In this document: positions 41,686 to 48,778 of the stretch, in pieces
Layout of the letters: each line of letters opens with the position of its first letter
Numbering within the stretch: the first letter of the stretch is position 1
DNA from: Elusimicrobiota bacterium
Lineage (GTDB): Bacteria > Elusimicrobiota > Elusimicrobia > Elusimicrobiales > UBA9959
DNA length: 48,778 nucleotides
Assembly: GCA_030651035.1 (NCBI GenBank)
Contig: JAUSCK010000145.1
Coordinates: 1 to 48,778 of the forward strand
Direction of reading: 5' to 3'
Made by a program: the position numbers and the translations under genes
The notes under the pieces: model-generated
What the model was told of the DNA's origin: nothing
Databases searched by the model: none
The model's input: the letters and a program-made list of their open reading frames with translations, nothing else

Positions 41686-42648
41686 TCAATATCTGCGCTC
41701 CACTCCCCTAACCAGGGCCGAAATGGCCCTGAGGAACGGAACCGGAACTTTGTTCTCGGCGGCATACTCGCATATCTTCCCGTTCAGGAATTCTATTTCC
41801 GTCCGGCCGGTAGTTCCAACGTCCACGAGCATGGAGGGTTTGTGGTGGCCGGCCTTGGTGAGGTAGGAGATGCAGAAATCGAGGAATTTGTCCGGCAGGG
41901 TGACCCCGCTGCGCCCGGCTACTTCGATCGCCTCCCTGGCCAGTTCCGTGATGAGTTCCCTCGTCGGGGGATACTCCATGGCCTGCTTCATTGTCATCCC
42001 GGTGATGGCACAGACTGGGCTCAGCATTGAATTCAGGATCACTTTCTCCCAGACCTGCCGCTTAATTGCGGGGCTGTACATTGTGACGAGCCCCGCGCGG
42101 GTGAGAACTTCGCAGACAGCCCGGGCTCGCTGAACCGCTCCGGCCTCCAGCGCCCCTATGTAGTTCGGTTTATTGAAAAAGGTTATTTCCACCGCGCCGT
42201 CCGGGGTCAATTTCCCGGCGTAGTTCACCACGGCCCTTAGAACGTTTCCCCGGCCCGCGGCCTGGGCCAGCAGTTCTTCCGTGTCCAGCCCGTTCTGGAA
42301 GCTCACCAGTTTCGGCCCGGCCGGCCCGCCGCAAATCTCCTTAAGCTCCGGGAGCATGGACCTGATGGCCGAGGCCTTCGTACAGATAAAAATGGTTTCG
42401 GCGCCCAGCCGCGCGGCCTCCCGCAGGGAAAGGCAGGTTTTTTTAGCTTTCACCGTGAAAGACCCGTGCGAGAAAGGCGCGGGGTCAAGGATGGACAGCC
42501 CTTCTTTCTTGATCTGCGCCAACCGGCTCTTCAAAGAGTCCGCCAGGATCACCTCTTCCCTGTTTCTCAGGAGGTGGGCCGCCAGAATGGTCCCCACCAC
42601 CCCGCTCCCGACGATAGCGAACCTGTTTTTCTTCATATTCTGGCCCAT
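41686..42648 (-). CDS. PanE/ApbA-family 2-oxoacid reductase
   Basis: 320 residues. N-terminal NAD(P) motif FAIVGSGVVGTILAAHL, then VSFQNGLDTEE (the N-G contact typical of ketopantoate reductase) and the all-alpha C-terminal domain with KRQVWEKVILNSMLSPVCAI (catalytic Lys and Asn). Family members reduce 2-ketopantoate, but some (for instance in Lactococcus) reduce other branched or aromatic 2-oxoacids to D-2-hydroxyacids. No other pantothenate genes are nearby, so a catabolic role is more likely. Start either at 42648 or at the ATG four codons later. Sits between oah and the AMP-forming ligase. Confidence 0.85.
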   Translation of the reverse strand: MGQNMKKNRFAIVGSGVVGTILAAHLLRNREEVILADSLKSRLAQIKKEGLSILDPAPFSHGSFTVKAKKTCLSLREAARLGAETIFICTKASAIRSMLPELKEICGGPAGPKLVSFQNGLDTEELLAQAAGRGNVLRAVVNYAGKLTPDGAVEITFFNKPNYIGALEAGAVQRARAVCEVLTRAGLVTMYSPAIKRQVWEKVILNSMLSPVCAITGMTMKQAMEYPPTRELITELAREAIEVAGRSGVTLPDKFLDFCISYLTKAGHHKPSMLVDVGTTGRTEIEFLNGKICEYAAENKVPVPFLRAISALVRGVERRY

Positions 42649-42676
42649 CGAATTTTAACAAACTCCATAGAGGCTG

Positions 42677-44248
42677 TCAACAGGGCTCAATGCCTGCGCC
42701 TGGCGCGGAGCCGAATTTCCTGCGCAGTTCCCTGTGCAGTATCTTGCCGGTGGGGGTCCTGGGCATCTCGGCCGCCTTGATGAAGGCTACGGTTTTAGGC
42801 TTCTTGAAAGACGCCGCCTTTCCCGCGCAGAAATTTATTATCTCAGCCTCGCTCGCAGTCCCGCCTTCCCGCAGTATCACCACCGCTTTAATGCTTTCTC
42901 CCCAGATCTTGTCGGGAACTCCGATGACCGCTGCGTCAAAAACCGCCGGATGGCCCGCGATCACCGCTTCGATCTCGGACGGGTAGACGTTCTCGCCCCC
43001 CGTTATTATCATATTATCTTTTCTGTCCACAATATAATAATACCCGTCTTCGTCTTCCCTCGCCATATCCCCGGCCGAGAACCAGCCGTCCCTGAACGAC
43101 TGCGCTGTTTTTTCAGGCAGCTTGTGGTATTCGTCGAACAGCATCGGGCCTTTGGAGTAAAGCTCGCCCGCAACCCCGGCGGGAACGGGCCGTCCGTCCG
43201 GGCCGAGTATCCGGACCAGGCTTGTCCCGCACGATTCCCTTCCGATAGAGCAGAGCTTGCTCAGCTGTTCATGCGGCTTGAGCACGGTGACTATCCCGGC
43301 CTCGGTAGAGCCGTAAGCTTCATAAAGCTCTACCCCTTTGAACATCTCCATCACCGCCGTCTTCATCTCCCTCCGGGCCGGGGCCGAGGAGCAGAGAAGC
43401 TTGCGGATCGAACCGAGCTCGTACAGCTTTCTTTTTTCCGCGGGCACGGTAAGCATAAGGTTGTAATGCGTCGGGATGAGGGAGATGAACGTTATTTTTT
43501 CCCGCTGGATAATGTCGAAGATCTCCGCCGGGTCAAAGCGCCGGGCCGGCTGGATGTAGAGGCTTGCGCCGAGGTAGGTGAAGGTGAAGGAGAAAAAAGT
43601 GGAATTAACGTGGCACAAAGGCATCACGTTCAGACAGATGTCAGTCTCGCCGAACCCGAAATCTACGGCGCTTATAAGGTAGAATGCGATATAGGATTCA
43701 TGCGAGCGCACTACGCCTTTCGGCTTTCCTGTCGTGCCCGAGGTGTAAAGCAGTACCCAGGGGTCCTGCGGGTTTAATTCCGCTTTGGGCTCGTCTTCGG
43801 GCGCTGCTGCCAGCAGGGTTTCATAATTGTGGTAGCCCGGCGGCGGGTTGTCCCCTACGGAGATAAAGTTCTTAATACCCGGGAGATGCTCATTTACGCT
43901 GTAGCGGGCGAATTCTTCGTGCGCGATAACCGCTTTCGCGTCCGAGTTGGTGATTATGTATTCCACCTCGCACGCGGCCAGCCTGAAGTTTATCGGGTTT
44001 ATTACGATCCCCGTTTTAGCGGTGGCGAGATAGAGCTCAACGATCTCGATAGAATTCTCCAAGAGGCAGGAAACCTTGTCGCCTTTCCCGAGGCCCAGCG
44101 AAGTAAGCGCGTTAGCCAGGCGGTTGGCCCTCAGGTTCAACTGCCCGAAAGTGAGGGTCCTGTTATTCTCCCTCAGGGCGACCTTGTCCCTGAACTTCCT
44201 GGCGTTCACCGCCGTGATCTCCCCGAGGTTAAGCCAGTGAGCGCCCAT
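42677..44248 (-). CDS. AMP-forming acyl-CoA synthetase, candidate aromatic acid-CoA ligase
   Basis: 523 residues, ANL superfamily. P-loop LLYTSGTTGKPKGVV, A5 motif YEAYGSTEAG, A8 DRKDNMIITGGENVYPSEIE and the catalytic lysine in PRTPTGKILHREL are present. It forms an acyl-adenylate, then acyl-CoA, AMP and PPi. It does not look like the classical benzoate-CoA ligase subgroup but like the broad medium-chain/cyclohexenecarboxylate group, so substrate (benzoate, 4-hydroxybenzoate, cyclohexane acids) is open. Start overlaps the ADP-forming synthetase stop by one base (TAATG). Confidence 0.88.
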   Translation of the reverse strand: MGAHWLNLGEITAVNARKFRDKVALRENNRTLTFGQLNLRANRLANALTSLGLGKGDKVSCLLENSIEIVELYLATAKTGIVINPINFRLAACEVEYIITNSDAKAVIAHEEFARYSVNEHLPGIKNFISVGDNPPPGYHNYETLLAAAPEDEPKAELNPQDPWVLLYTSGTTGKPKGVVRSHESYIAFYLISAVDFGFGETDICLNVMPLCHVNSTFFSFTFTYLGASLYIQPARRFDPAEIFDIIQREKITFISLIPTHYNLMLTVPAEKRKLYELGSIRKLLCSSAPARREMKTAVMEMFKGVELYEAYGSTEAGIVTVLKPHEQLSKLCSIGRESCGTSLVRILGPDGRPVPAGVAGELYSKGPMLFDEYHKLPEKTAQSFRDGWFSAGDMAREDEDGYYYIVDRKDNMIITGGENVYPSEIEAVIAGHPAVFDAAVIGVPDKIWGESIKAVVILREGGTASEAEIINFCAGKAASFKKPKTVAFIKAAEMPRTPTGKILHRELRRKFGSAPGAGIEPC

Positions 44249-46368
44249 TATATTTTGATCCTCATATCCGCCGCGGCCGTCCTGGACGGGTCCCGGTACG
44301 CGAAGATGGGGTTTAAATCCAGCTCGGCTATCTCCGGAATGTCGGTCACCAGCTGCGACAGCCTGATGAGGATTTCCGCGAGCTTTTCCGTATCGGCGCC
44401 CTCTTTGCCCCTGAATCCTTCAAGGATGGCATGACATTTTATCGACGCGACCATTCTTTGGGCCGCCTGCCTGCTTAAAGGCGCGAATTGGAAGACGACA
44501 TCCTTCAGAACCTCTACATAGACGCCGCCCAGCCCGAACATGACAACATGCCCCACCCCGGCCACGGCATGCGCGCCCGCTATTATTTCAATCCCGGCCG
44601 GCAGCTGCTTTTGTACGAGGAAGCGCGGGCGGGAAGCAAGGGACTTCATGCCGTTAAATCCAGCGGCGAGTTCCTTTTCGTCACATATATTCAAAACTAC
44701 CCCGCCGGCCTCGGTTTTGTGAACTACGTCCGCGGAATCGATCTTGAGGACCACGGGGAAGCCGATTTTTCCTGCGGCGGAAAGGCATTCTTGCAGATTT
44801 CCGCAATTTTCGGACGGCGCCCGCGGTATGCCGTACGAATCCAGGATTATCGCGCACTCCCGGGCGCCCAGTATAGTCCTCTTTTCCTTAAGGGCAGCGC
44901 TTATCACCGAGCGGACGGCGGTTTTGTCCACATCCTTGAACGGCGCAAAAACTTCCCTGCTCCGGTTGCGGTACTCCGACATTCTGGACATCGCGCCCAG
45001 CACTTTCGCGGCTGTTTCAGGGAAGTCGTAGACGGGGATGCCGCTTTCTTTTATGATCTGCAGGGTATTGCCCTGCTGCGCCTTGTCCGTCATTATTACA
45101 GCGGCTACCGTCTTTTCCTTCCCCGCGCAGGCCTTGACTATTTCCCGGGCGACGCTCTCGCAGTCGACAAAGAAAGGGGTTATAAAATTAACAAGAATTG
45201 AATCAGTGCCACTGTCCTTCATTAATTCCCCGAGGGCGAGACTATAATGTTCGGGCCTTGCCGTGGCCAGCACATCCACGGGGTTTCTCGTCGCGGCTTC
45301 GGGAAAAAGGCCGTTTTGAAGCGCCTCGCGGGTATTGTCCGGCAAAGGCGGTATAAGCAGCCCGGCCTCAACGCAGCCGTCGACGGCAATGACCCCGTGC
45401 CCGCCCGTGTTGGTGACAATGGCAACCCTTTTGCCTTTGGGGAGCGGCTGCGCGGCGAAGGCGATCGCCGCCTGGCACAATTCATCCTGGTCATTGAAGC
45501 TGACAACCCCGCATTTCTCCAGCATGAGCTCTATGGGGATCCCGCTGCCCATAAGCCGGCCTGTGTGGGAGACGACCGCCCGCGCACCCTCGGCCGTCCT
45601 CCCGGTTTTGATGGCCAGCACAGGCTTCTTTCGGCCGACCCTCGAGGCTATTTCCATGAATTCTTCCGGATCGGCAAGACTTTCCAGGTGGATTATTATT
45701 ACTTTCGTTTCCTCGTCGTCAGCCCAGTAGTTCATTATCTCAGGAATGCTTATGTCCGCCGCGTTCCCGTTCGAGGCGTACATCCTGAAACCCGAGCCGA
45801 GAGAATTCAATCTCTGGATTATTACCTCGCCAACCCCGCCGCTCTGGGCCGCTACGGAGATAGCGCCCCTTGTCAGTTTGGTGAAGGTGAAGTTGCAGTA
45901 CGCCCGGACGCCCGGGTCGGAGTTTATGATCCCCTGGCAGTTAGGCCCGAAGACCCGTATTTTCGCTTTCGCGGCTATCTTGATTATCTTATTTTCAAGA
46001 GCTATCCCTTCCGCCCCCGCCTCGCTGAAGCCCGCCGTATTTATTATCGCCGCCTTGACAAAATTCCTGCCGCACTCCTCAAGCGTCGCGGGAACAAGCG
46101 TATTCTTCACAACGATATGCGCGACATCAACGCCGCCCGGGACGTCCAGTATGGACTTGTAGGTTTTCAGGCCCAGGATCGTATCTTCCACGGGGTGGAC
46201 AGGATAGACCGCCCCTTTATAACCTGAATCTGAAAGATTCCGGAGGATCTGGTGGCCGATGGTAAGCGGCCTGTTCGACGCGCCGATGACGGCGACGGAC
46301 TTAGGCTTGAAAAGGAAATCGAGGGCTACCGGCTTATTGATTATGTCGGGGTTGCGTTGATTTTTCAT
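44248..46368 (-). CDS. ADP-forming acyl-CoA synthetase, fused alpha-beta (Acd type)
   Basis: 706 residues. Order: CoA-binding Rossmann domain (KSVAVIGASNRPLTIGH, about 22-150), succinyl-CoA-ligase-like domain with GNAADIS and the phosphorylated His268 in VVSHTGRLMGS, a linker domain (about 310-460), and a C-terminal ATP-grasp domain (VVLKIDSADVVHKTEAGGV). This is the fused alpha-beta form of ADP-forming acetyl-/acyl-CoA synthetase. It can make ATP from acyl-CoA, ADP and Pi, or activate an acid at the cost of one ATP to ADP. Between the ligase and activator genes, with 1- and 4-bp overlaps, so it is part of the aromatic operon. Confidence 0.92.
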   Translation of the reverse strand: MKNQRNPDIINKPVALDFLFKPKSVAVIGASNRPLTIGHQILRNLSDSGYKGAVYPVHPVEDTILGLKTYKSILDVPGGVDVAHIVVKNTLVPATLEECGRNFVKAAIINTAGFSEAGAEGIALENKIIKIAAKAKIRVFGPNCQGIINSDPGVRAYCNFTFTKLTRGAISVAAQSGGVGEVIIQRLNSLGSGFRMYASNGNAADISIPEIMNYWADDEETKVIIIHLESLADPEEFMEIASRVGRKKPVLAIKTGRTAEGARAVVSHTGRLMGSGIPIELMLEKCGVVSFNDQDELCQAAIAFAAQPLPKGKRVAIVTNTGGHGVIAVDGCVEAGLLIPPLPDNTREALQNGLFPEAATRNPVDVLATARPEHYSLALGELMKDSGTDSILVNFITPFFVDCESVAREIVKACAGKEKTVAAVIMTDKAQQGNTLQIIKESGIPVYDFPETAAKVLGAMSRMSEYRNRSREVFAPFKDVDKTAVRSVISAALKEKRTILGARECAIILDSYGIPRAPSENCGNLQECLSAAGKIGFPVVLKIDSADVVHKTEAGGVVLNICDEKELAAGFNGMKSLASRPRFLVQKQLPAGIEIIAGAHAVAGVGHVVMFGLGGVYVEVLKDVVFQFAPLSRQAAQRMVASIKCHAILEGFRGKEGADTEKLAEILIRLSQLVTDIPEIAELDLNPIFAYRDPSRTAAADMRIKI

Positions 46369-47144
46369 TTCTTCCGTATCACAGCTATCTCTTCGGCGAA
46401 AAGCGCCGCGCCCAGGGCCCCGGCGAACTGCGGGGAGGGCGAGATAAACAGAGGTCTGCCCAGTTTCTTTTCAAGCATTTCCCCCAGGTAAGGATTGTGC
46501 GCTATCACGCCGCCTGTCATCACGATGTCGCCTTCCAGCGGGTCCATTTCGATAATTCTCTTTATGATCGAGCCGAAGACTCCCTTTACAATGTCTTCCA
46601 GCTTAACCCCCTGGGCGATCTTGGAGAGGATCTCGGTCCTGGTAAAGACCGCGCAGAAGGAGCCCAGCTCTATCTCCGTCAGCGCCTTCCGGGCCAGGCC
46701 TTCCAGCTCCCCGATAGAAACCGAAAGCCTGGGCGCAATTTCTTCCAGGAGCGCGCCGGTGCCGGCGGCGCACTTGCGGTTCATCTTGAACGAGACGGGC
46801 TTTCCCGCGTTGTCAAGCTTGATGATCTTGTTGTCCTGGCCCCCGATATCCACTATCGTGCAGGCGCGGGGATGATAAAAGTAGCCGCCTTTGGCGTGGC
46901 AGGAGATCTCTGTTCTTGTGTCGTCGGCGAAGGCCGCATTTCTTCTGCCGTAGCCGGTGGTCACGGTGCAGTCCAACTTGTCCCCGGCCCCAGCGGCGGC
47001 CAGGCACTTTGAGCGCGCCTCCGCAGCGGCCAGCGCGAAGTCCACGCCGGAATTTCTGGTGTAGGAAGCTAGCACCTTCCGGTCCCTGTCGAGAAGGACC
47101 GCCTTGGTAGCCGAAGCCCCTATGTCAATTCCCAGGAACATCAA
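46365..47144 (-). CDS. second BadF-type ATPase/activator paralog
   Basis: 259 residues of the HgdC/BadF activator family. GIDIGASATKAVL, VTTGYGRRNA, TEISCHAKGGYF, VDIGGQDNKII, and cluster ligands Cys125 (NRKCAAGTG) and Cys164 (GSFCAVFTRTE) are all intact. As only one such chain is encoded here, it probably acts as a homodimer, as in 2-hydroxyacyl-CoA dehydratase activators. It is translationally coupled (ATGA) to the upstream gene 47141-48367, whose product it should activate by ATP-driven single-electron transfer. Confidence 0.93.
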   Translation of the reverse strand: MMFLGIDIGASATKAVLLDRDRKVLASYTRNSGVDFALAAAEARSKCLAAAGAGDKLDCTVTTGYGRRNAAFADDTRTEISCHAKGGYFYHPRACTIVDIGGQDNKIIKLDNAGKPVSFKMNRKCAAGTGALLEEIAPRLSVSIGELEGLARKALTEIELGSFCAVFTRTEILSKIAQGVKLEDIVKGVFGSIIKRIIEMDPLEGDIVMTGGVIAHNPYLGEMLEKKLGRPLFISPSPQFAGALGAALFAEEIAVIRKK

Positions 47145-48367
47145 TTCTCCAGTTGTTCTATGAAGGCTTCTATCTTTGTTTTTGACTGTTCTTCCGAGTA
47201 GCAGCGAAGGTCGTTAAGGTCCCCGAAAATGGTAACAGTGCCTATGTCGAGAGTTTTTTGCAGCCTCTCCGGCATCCCGTATCTGCTGTTCGTATTATTG
47301 GGGCAGGTCTTTGAGTCGTGGAAGAGTATGCCGTCAATACCGAATTTCCTGACCATGTCCCTGATATATTCCTCTTTCTTCTCGTCGGAGCGGACAATGA
47401 AGAGCCGCGTGTAGGCCATGGCCATGCTCTTGAAAGGGTCTGCCGGATCAAGATCTTCAAAGATCCAGGAGTTGCAATAGGTGGACGCGGCCACGCAGGT
47501 TTTCAGGCCGGCAAAAAATCCCGAAAGATCCCGCAGTTTTCCCCAGATCGGCATCCCATCCCAGTAAAGCCTGTGTCTTTCCCCTTCTATCGCCCAGACG
47601 CCGTCCTTTATTCTGGTCTGGAGCTCCGCGAGAAAAGTTTTATAGTAATCTACGGCCGGCTTGGTTCCCCGTAAAACCACCGCCGGGCCCATCTGGATGG
47701 TCGCGTCAAAGAAGGTGAGGGGAGAGGGAACGTTGCCGGCGGTCTCCAGGACCTTGCGCCAGAGCCGGCTGCATTCCAAAGAAAGGCTTACAGCCTCTTT
47801 AAGCTTATCCAGGTCGAATTTGCTTCCGGATATCTCCTCGAGTTTCGGGGCCAGGGCAATAAACTGCGCGGCCACGCTGTCGATATGGGCGCTGGTAACT
47901 TCATTCACCCCCCGGGGAGTGCAGACCCCGAGCAGGGGGACCTTGAATTTATCTGCATACCAGGCAAACCAGTCCTGCACGTCCCTGCACTGGTTCGTAT
48001 TGTATACCAGAACGTCGGGCCTGGGCGGCCTCTCTATGCCGGGATAGGCCCTGGAAAGCGGCGTTTCTCCCTTGATACAGGCCCCGACATCGCTTGTAAG
48101 GTAGGAGCAGATCTCCGGGGAATACCCGGCCGCGTTCGCGAGAGGGATGCAGTCCTGGGCCATCCTTGTCGCGCCCAGCATGGCGCCGTGATTTTCCGGA
48201 AAGTAGACAAGAAAGCCCATGGCCCGAAGCAGCTCGGCGGGGCCGACGCTGGTACACCAGGCAATCTTCCGGCTTCCGGTCCTGGCCGCTTCATCCAATT
48301 CGTAAAAATAATCCGCCATGACCTTCTTCATCGCGGCAGTAGAGGTAAATTCTCTTCTTTTGTCCAT
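47141..48367 (-). CDS. lone BzdO/BcrB-like (2-hydroxyacyl-CoA dehydratase family) iron-sulphur subunit
   Basis: 408 residues, homologous along its length to BzdO: GPAELLRAMGFLVYFPEN, GYSPEICSYLTSD, NTNQCRDVQDWF, DATIQMGPAVVLRGT, and DSKTCPNNTNSRYGM align with the corresponding BzdO blocks. Cys87, Cys127 and Cys355 match the three probable cluster ligands; eight more cysteines (38, 73, 97, 149, 199, 291, 298, 389) occur. Other subunits of the family work as heterodimers with a second HgdB/BzdN-like chain, but none is adjacent. It may work alone (compare double-cubane proteins with YjiL-type reductases), or with BzdN. Reaction unknown. First gene of its operon; no clear ribosome binding site. 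Confidence 0.88.
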   Translation of the reverse strand: MDKRREFTSTAAMKKVMADYFYELDEAARTGSRKIAWCTSVGPAELLRAMGFLVYFPENHGAMLGATRMAQDCIPLANAAGYSPEICSYLTSDVGACIKGETPLSRAYPGIERPPRPDVLVYNTNQCRDVQDWFAWYADKFKVPLLGVCTPRGVNEVTSAHIDSVAAQFIALAPKLEEISGSKFDLDKLKEAVSLSLECSRLWRKVLETAGNVPSPLTFFDATIQMGPAVVLRGTKPAVDYYKTFLAELQTRIKDGVWAIEGERHRLYWDGMPIWGKLRDLSGFFAGLKTCVAASTYCNSWIFEDLDPADPFKSMAMAYTRLFIVRSDEKKEEYIRDMVRKFGIDGILFHDSKTCPNNTNSRYGMPERLQKTLDIGTVTIFGDLNDLRCYSEEQSKTKIEAFIEQLEN

Positions 48368-48778
48368 TATTTAACGACTTTCAGCAGTTTCTCTGACCAA
48401 TTGAAACCTCGTCCGACTGAACTCCCCACACCGGCATCTCCCGGCCTGGTTTTTTCACCGCTCGATCGCCCCGCTATTGCTGAAAACCGTCCAACTCCCT
48501 TCAGCCAGCGGTCTTTAGATTATATCCTATAAATTGTAGGAAATATAAGTGCAATTATCGCTGTGCAGCCACAAAGAGTGTGCGGCATAGAATCCTGAGC
48601 AGTCGCTTCTTTCGTAAAATTAAAAAATAACACGTATCAAACAGCAAAACGGGGGACATACGGAGCCTGGGGGCTCCGAGCTTATCGGGCATTTATCCTT
48701 CTGAACGGGGAATTGAAACACAACACACTGGCACTTCCTTCGCAGCAGATGTTTCATCAGCCGCTGTCGAACCTTATC
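48368..48778. other. 411-bp non-coding region at the window end
   Basis: I see no convincing gene here. On the minus strand a TATAAT (48524-48519) lies about 150 bp before the start of 47141-48367 and could be the -10 of the upstream operon, but the -35 is poor. cggagcc (48661-48667) and ggctccg (48672-48678) form a 7-bp hairpin directly after gggggacata, a context often seen at the edges of mobile or REP-like elements; no element could be identified. Confidence 0.4.
48519..48524 (-). promoter_or_regulatory. possible -10 of the activator/BzdO-like operon
   Basis: Minus strand TATAAT in an AT-rich stretch (TTTATAGGATATAATC). The -35 region at 17-18 bp spacing is only AT-rich and does not match the consensus, and the leader would be about 145 bases. 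Confidence 0.3.

Noticed and set aside
41686-42648. Pantothenate biosynthesis gene panE
   Set aside because: No panB, panC or panD nearby and the gene sits inside a catabolic operon; only the family is assigned.
21927-48367. Class II (tungsten, Bam-type) benzoyl-CoA reductase
   Set aside because: No BamB-I-like genes are present; only the oah gene (also called bamA) is shared between the two classes.
48661-48678. Terminator at the window end
   Set aside because: The hairpin has no T run on either side and lies far from any gene end seen in the window.

Overview
The window is a GC-rich bacterial chromosome segment from an obligately or facultatively anaerobic heterotroph. Its main content is a single-strand catabolic locus (about 21.9-48.4 kb, all on the minus strand) that encodes anaerobic degradation of aromatic acids through benzoyl-CoA, with almost every step from CoA activation to acetyl-CoA present. 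The lineage cannot be fixed from sequence alone. The dense 4-bp overlaps, an isolated pseudopilin-like gene ending in a DTGGW...IDC...KGR pattern, and the non-proteobacterial gene styles are compatible with an uncultivated phylum; Elusimicrobiota is only a tentative suggestion from memory of such pilin-like proteins.

Layout. 0-2.3 kb: an ABC-2 export ATPase (cut by the window edge), its permease and a membrane-anchored TPR protein. 2.3-7.1 kb: glycosyltransferase, pseudopilin-like protein, acetate kinase overlapping a RCK-type K+ channel, and a methyltransferase. 7.2-11.7 kb: a complete sugar-type ABC importer (lipoprotein, two permeases, ATPase). 11.8-15.0 kb: a small ferredoxin with its own promoter and terminator, an AmpG-like MFS carrier, a half-size AspT/YidE-type membrane protein and an AEC-family carrier. 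15.1-18.6 kb: a heterodimeric ABC exporter. 18.7-21.3 kb: a four-subunit 2-oxoacid:ferredoxin oxidoreductase. 21.4-21.85 kb: a decayed insertion-sequence remnant. 21.9-35.7 kb: an operon with its own promoter: bzdNOPQ (Azoarcus-type ATP-dependent benzoyl-CoA reductase), a 4-hydroxybenzoyl-CoA-reductase-like molybdoenzyme, two thiolases, a dehydrogenase-hydratase fusion and glutaryl-CoA dehydrogenase. 35.7-48.4 kb: thioesterase, EtfAB, the three ring-modifying/ring-opening enzymes (Had, Dch, Oah), an SDR, a PanE-like reductase, an AMP-forming and an ADP-forming acyl-CoA synthetase, and a second BadF-type activator with a lone BzdO-like iron-sulphur subunit.

How it fits together (inference from families): aromatic acid -> aryl-CoA (acyl-CoA synthetases); 4-hydroxybenzoyl-CoA -> benzoyl-CoA (molybdoenzyme); benzoyl-CoA -> cyclohexadienoyl-CoA (BzdNOPQ, ATP plus reduced ferredoxin, perhaps regenerated by the 2-oxoacid oxidoreductase); -> 6-hydroxy- and 6-oxocyclohexenoyl-CoA (Dch, Had); -> 3-hydroxypimelyl-CoA (Oah/BamA); -> 3-oxopimelyl-CoA -> glutaryl-CoA + acetyl-CoA; -> crotonyl-CoA (glutaryl-CoA dehydrogenase with EtfAB); -> acetyl-CoA, and ATP by acetate kinase and/or the ADP-forming synthetase. 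The least explained part is the promoter-distal paralogous pair at 46.4-48.4 kb: a BzdO-like reductase/dehydratase subunit with its own activator but no partner subunit.

No tRNA, rRNA, CRISPR array or intact mobile element was recognised. Short-period (7- and 9-bp) repeats occur in four intergenic places, two of them forming the last codons of the adjacent gene.
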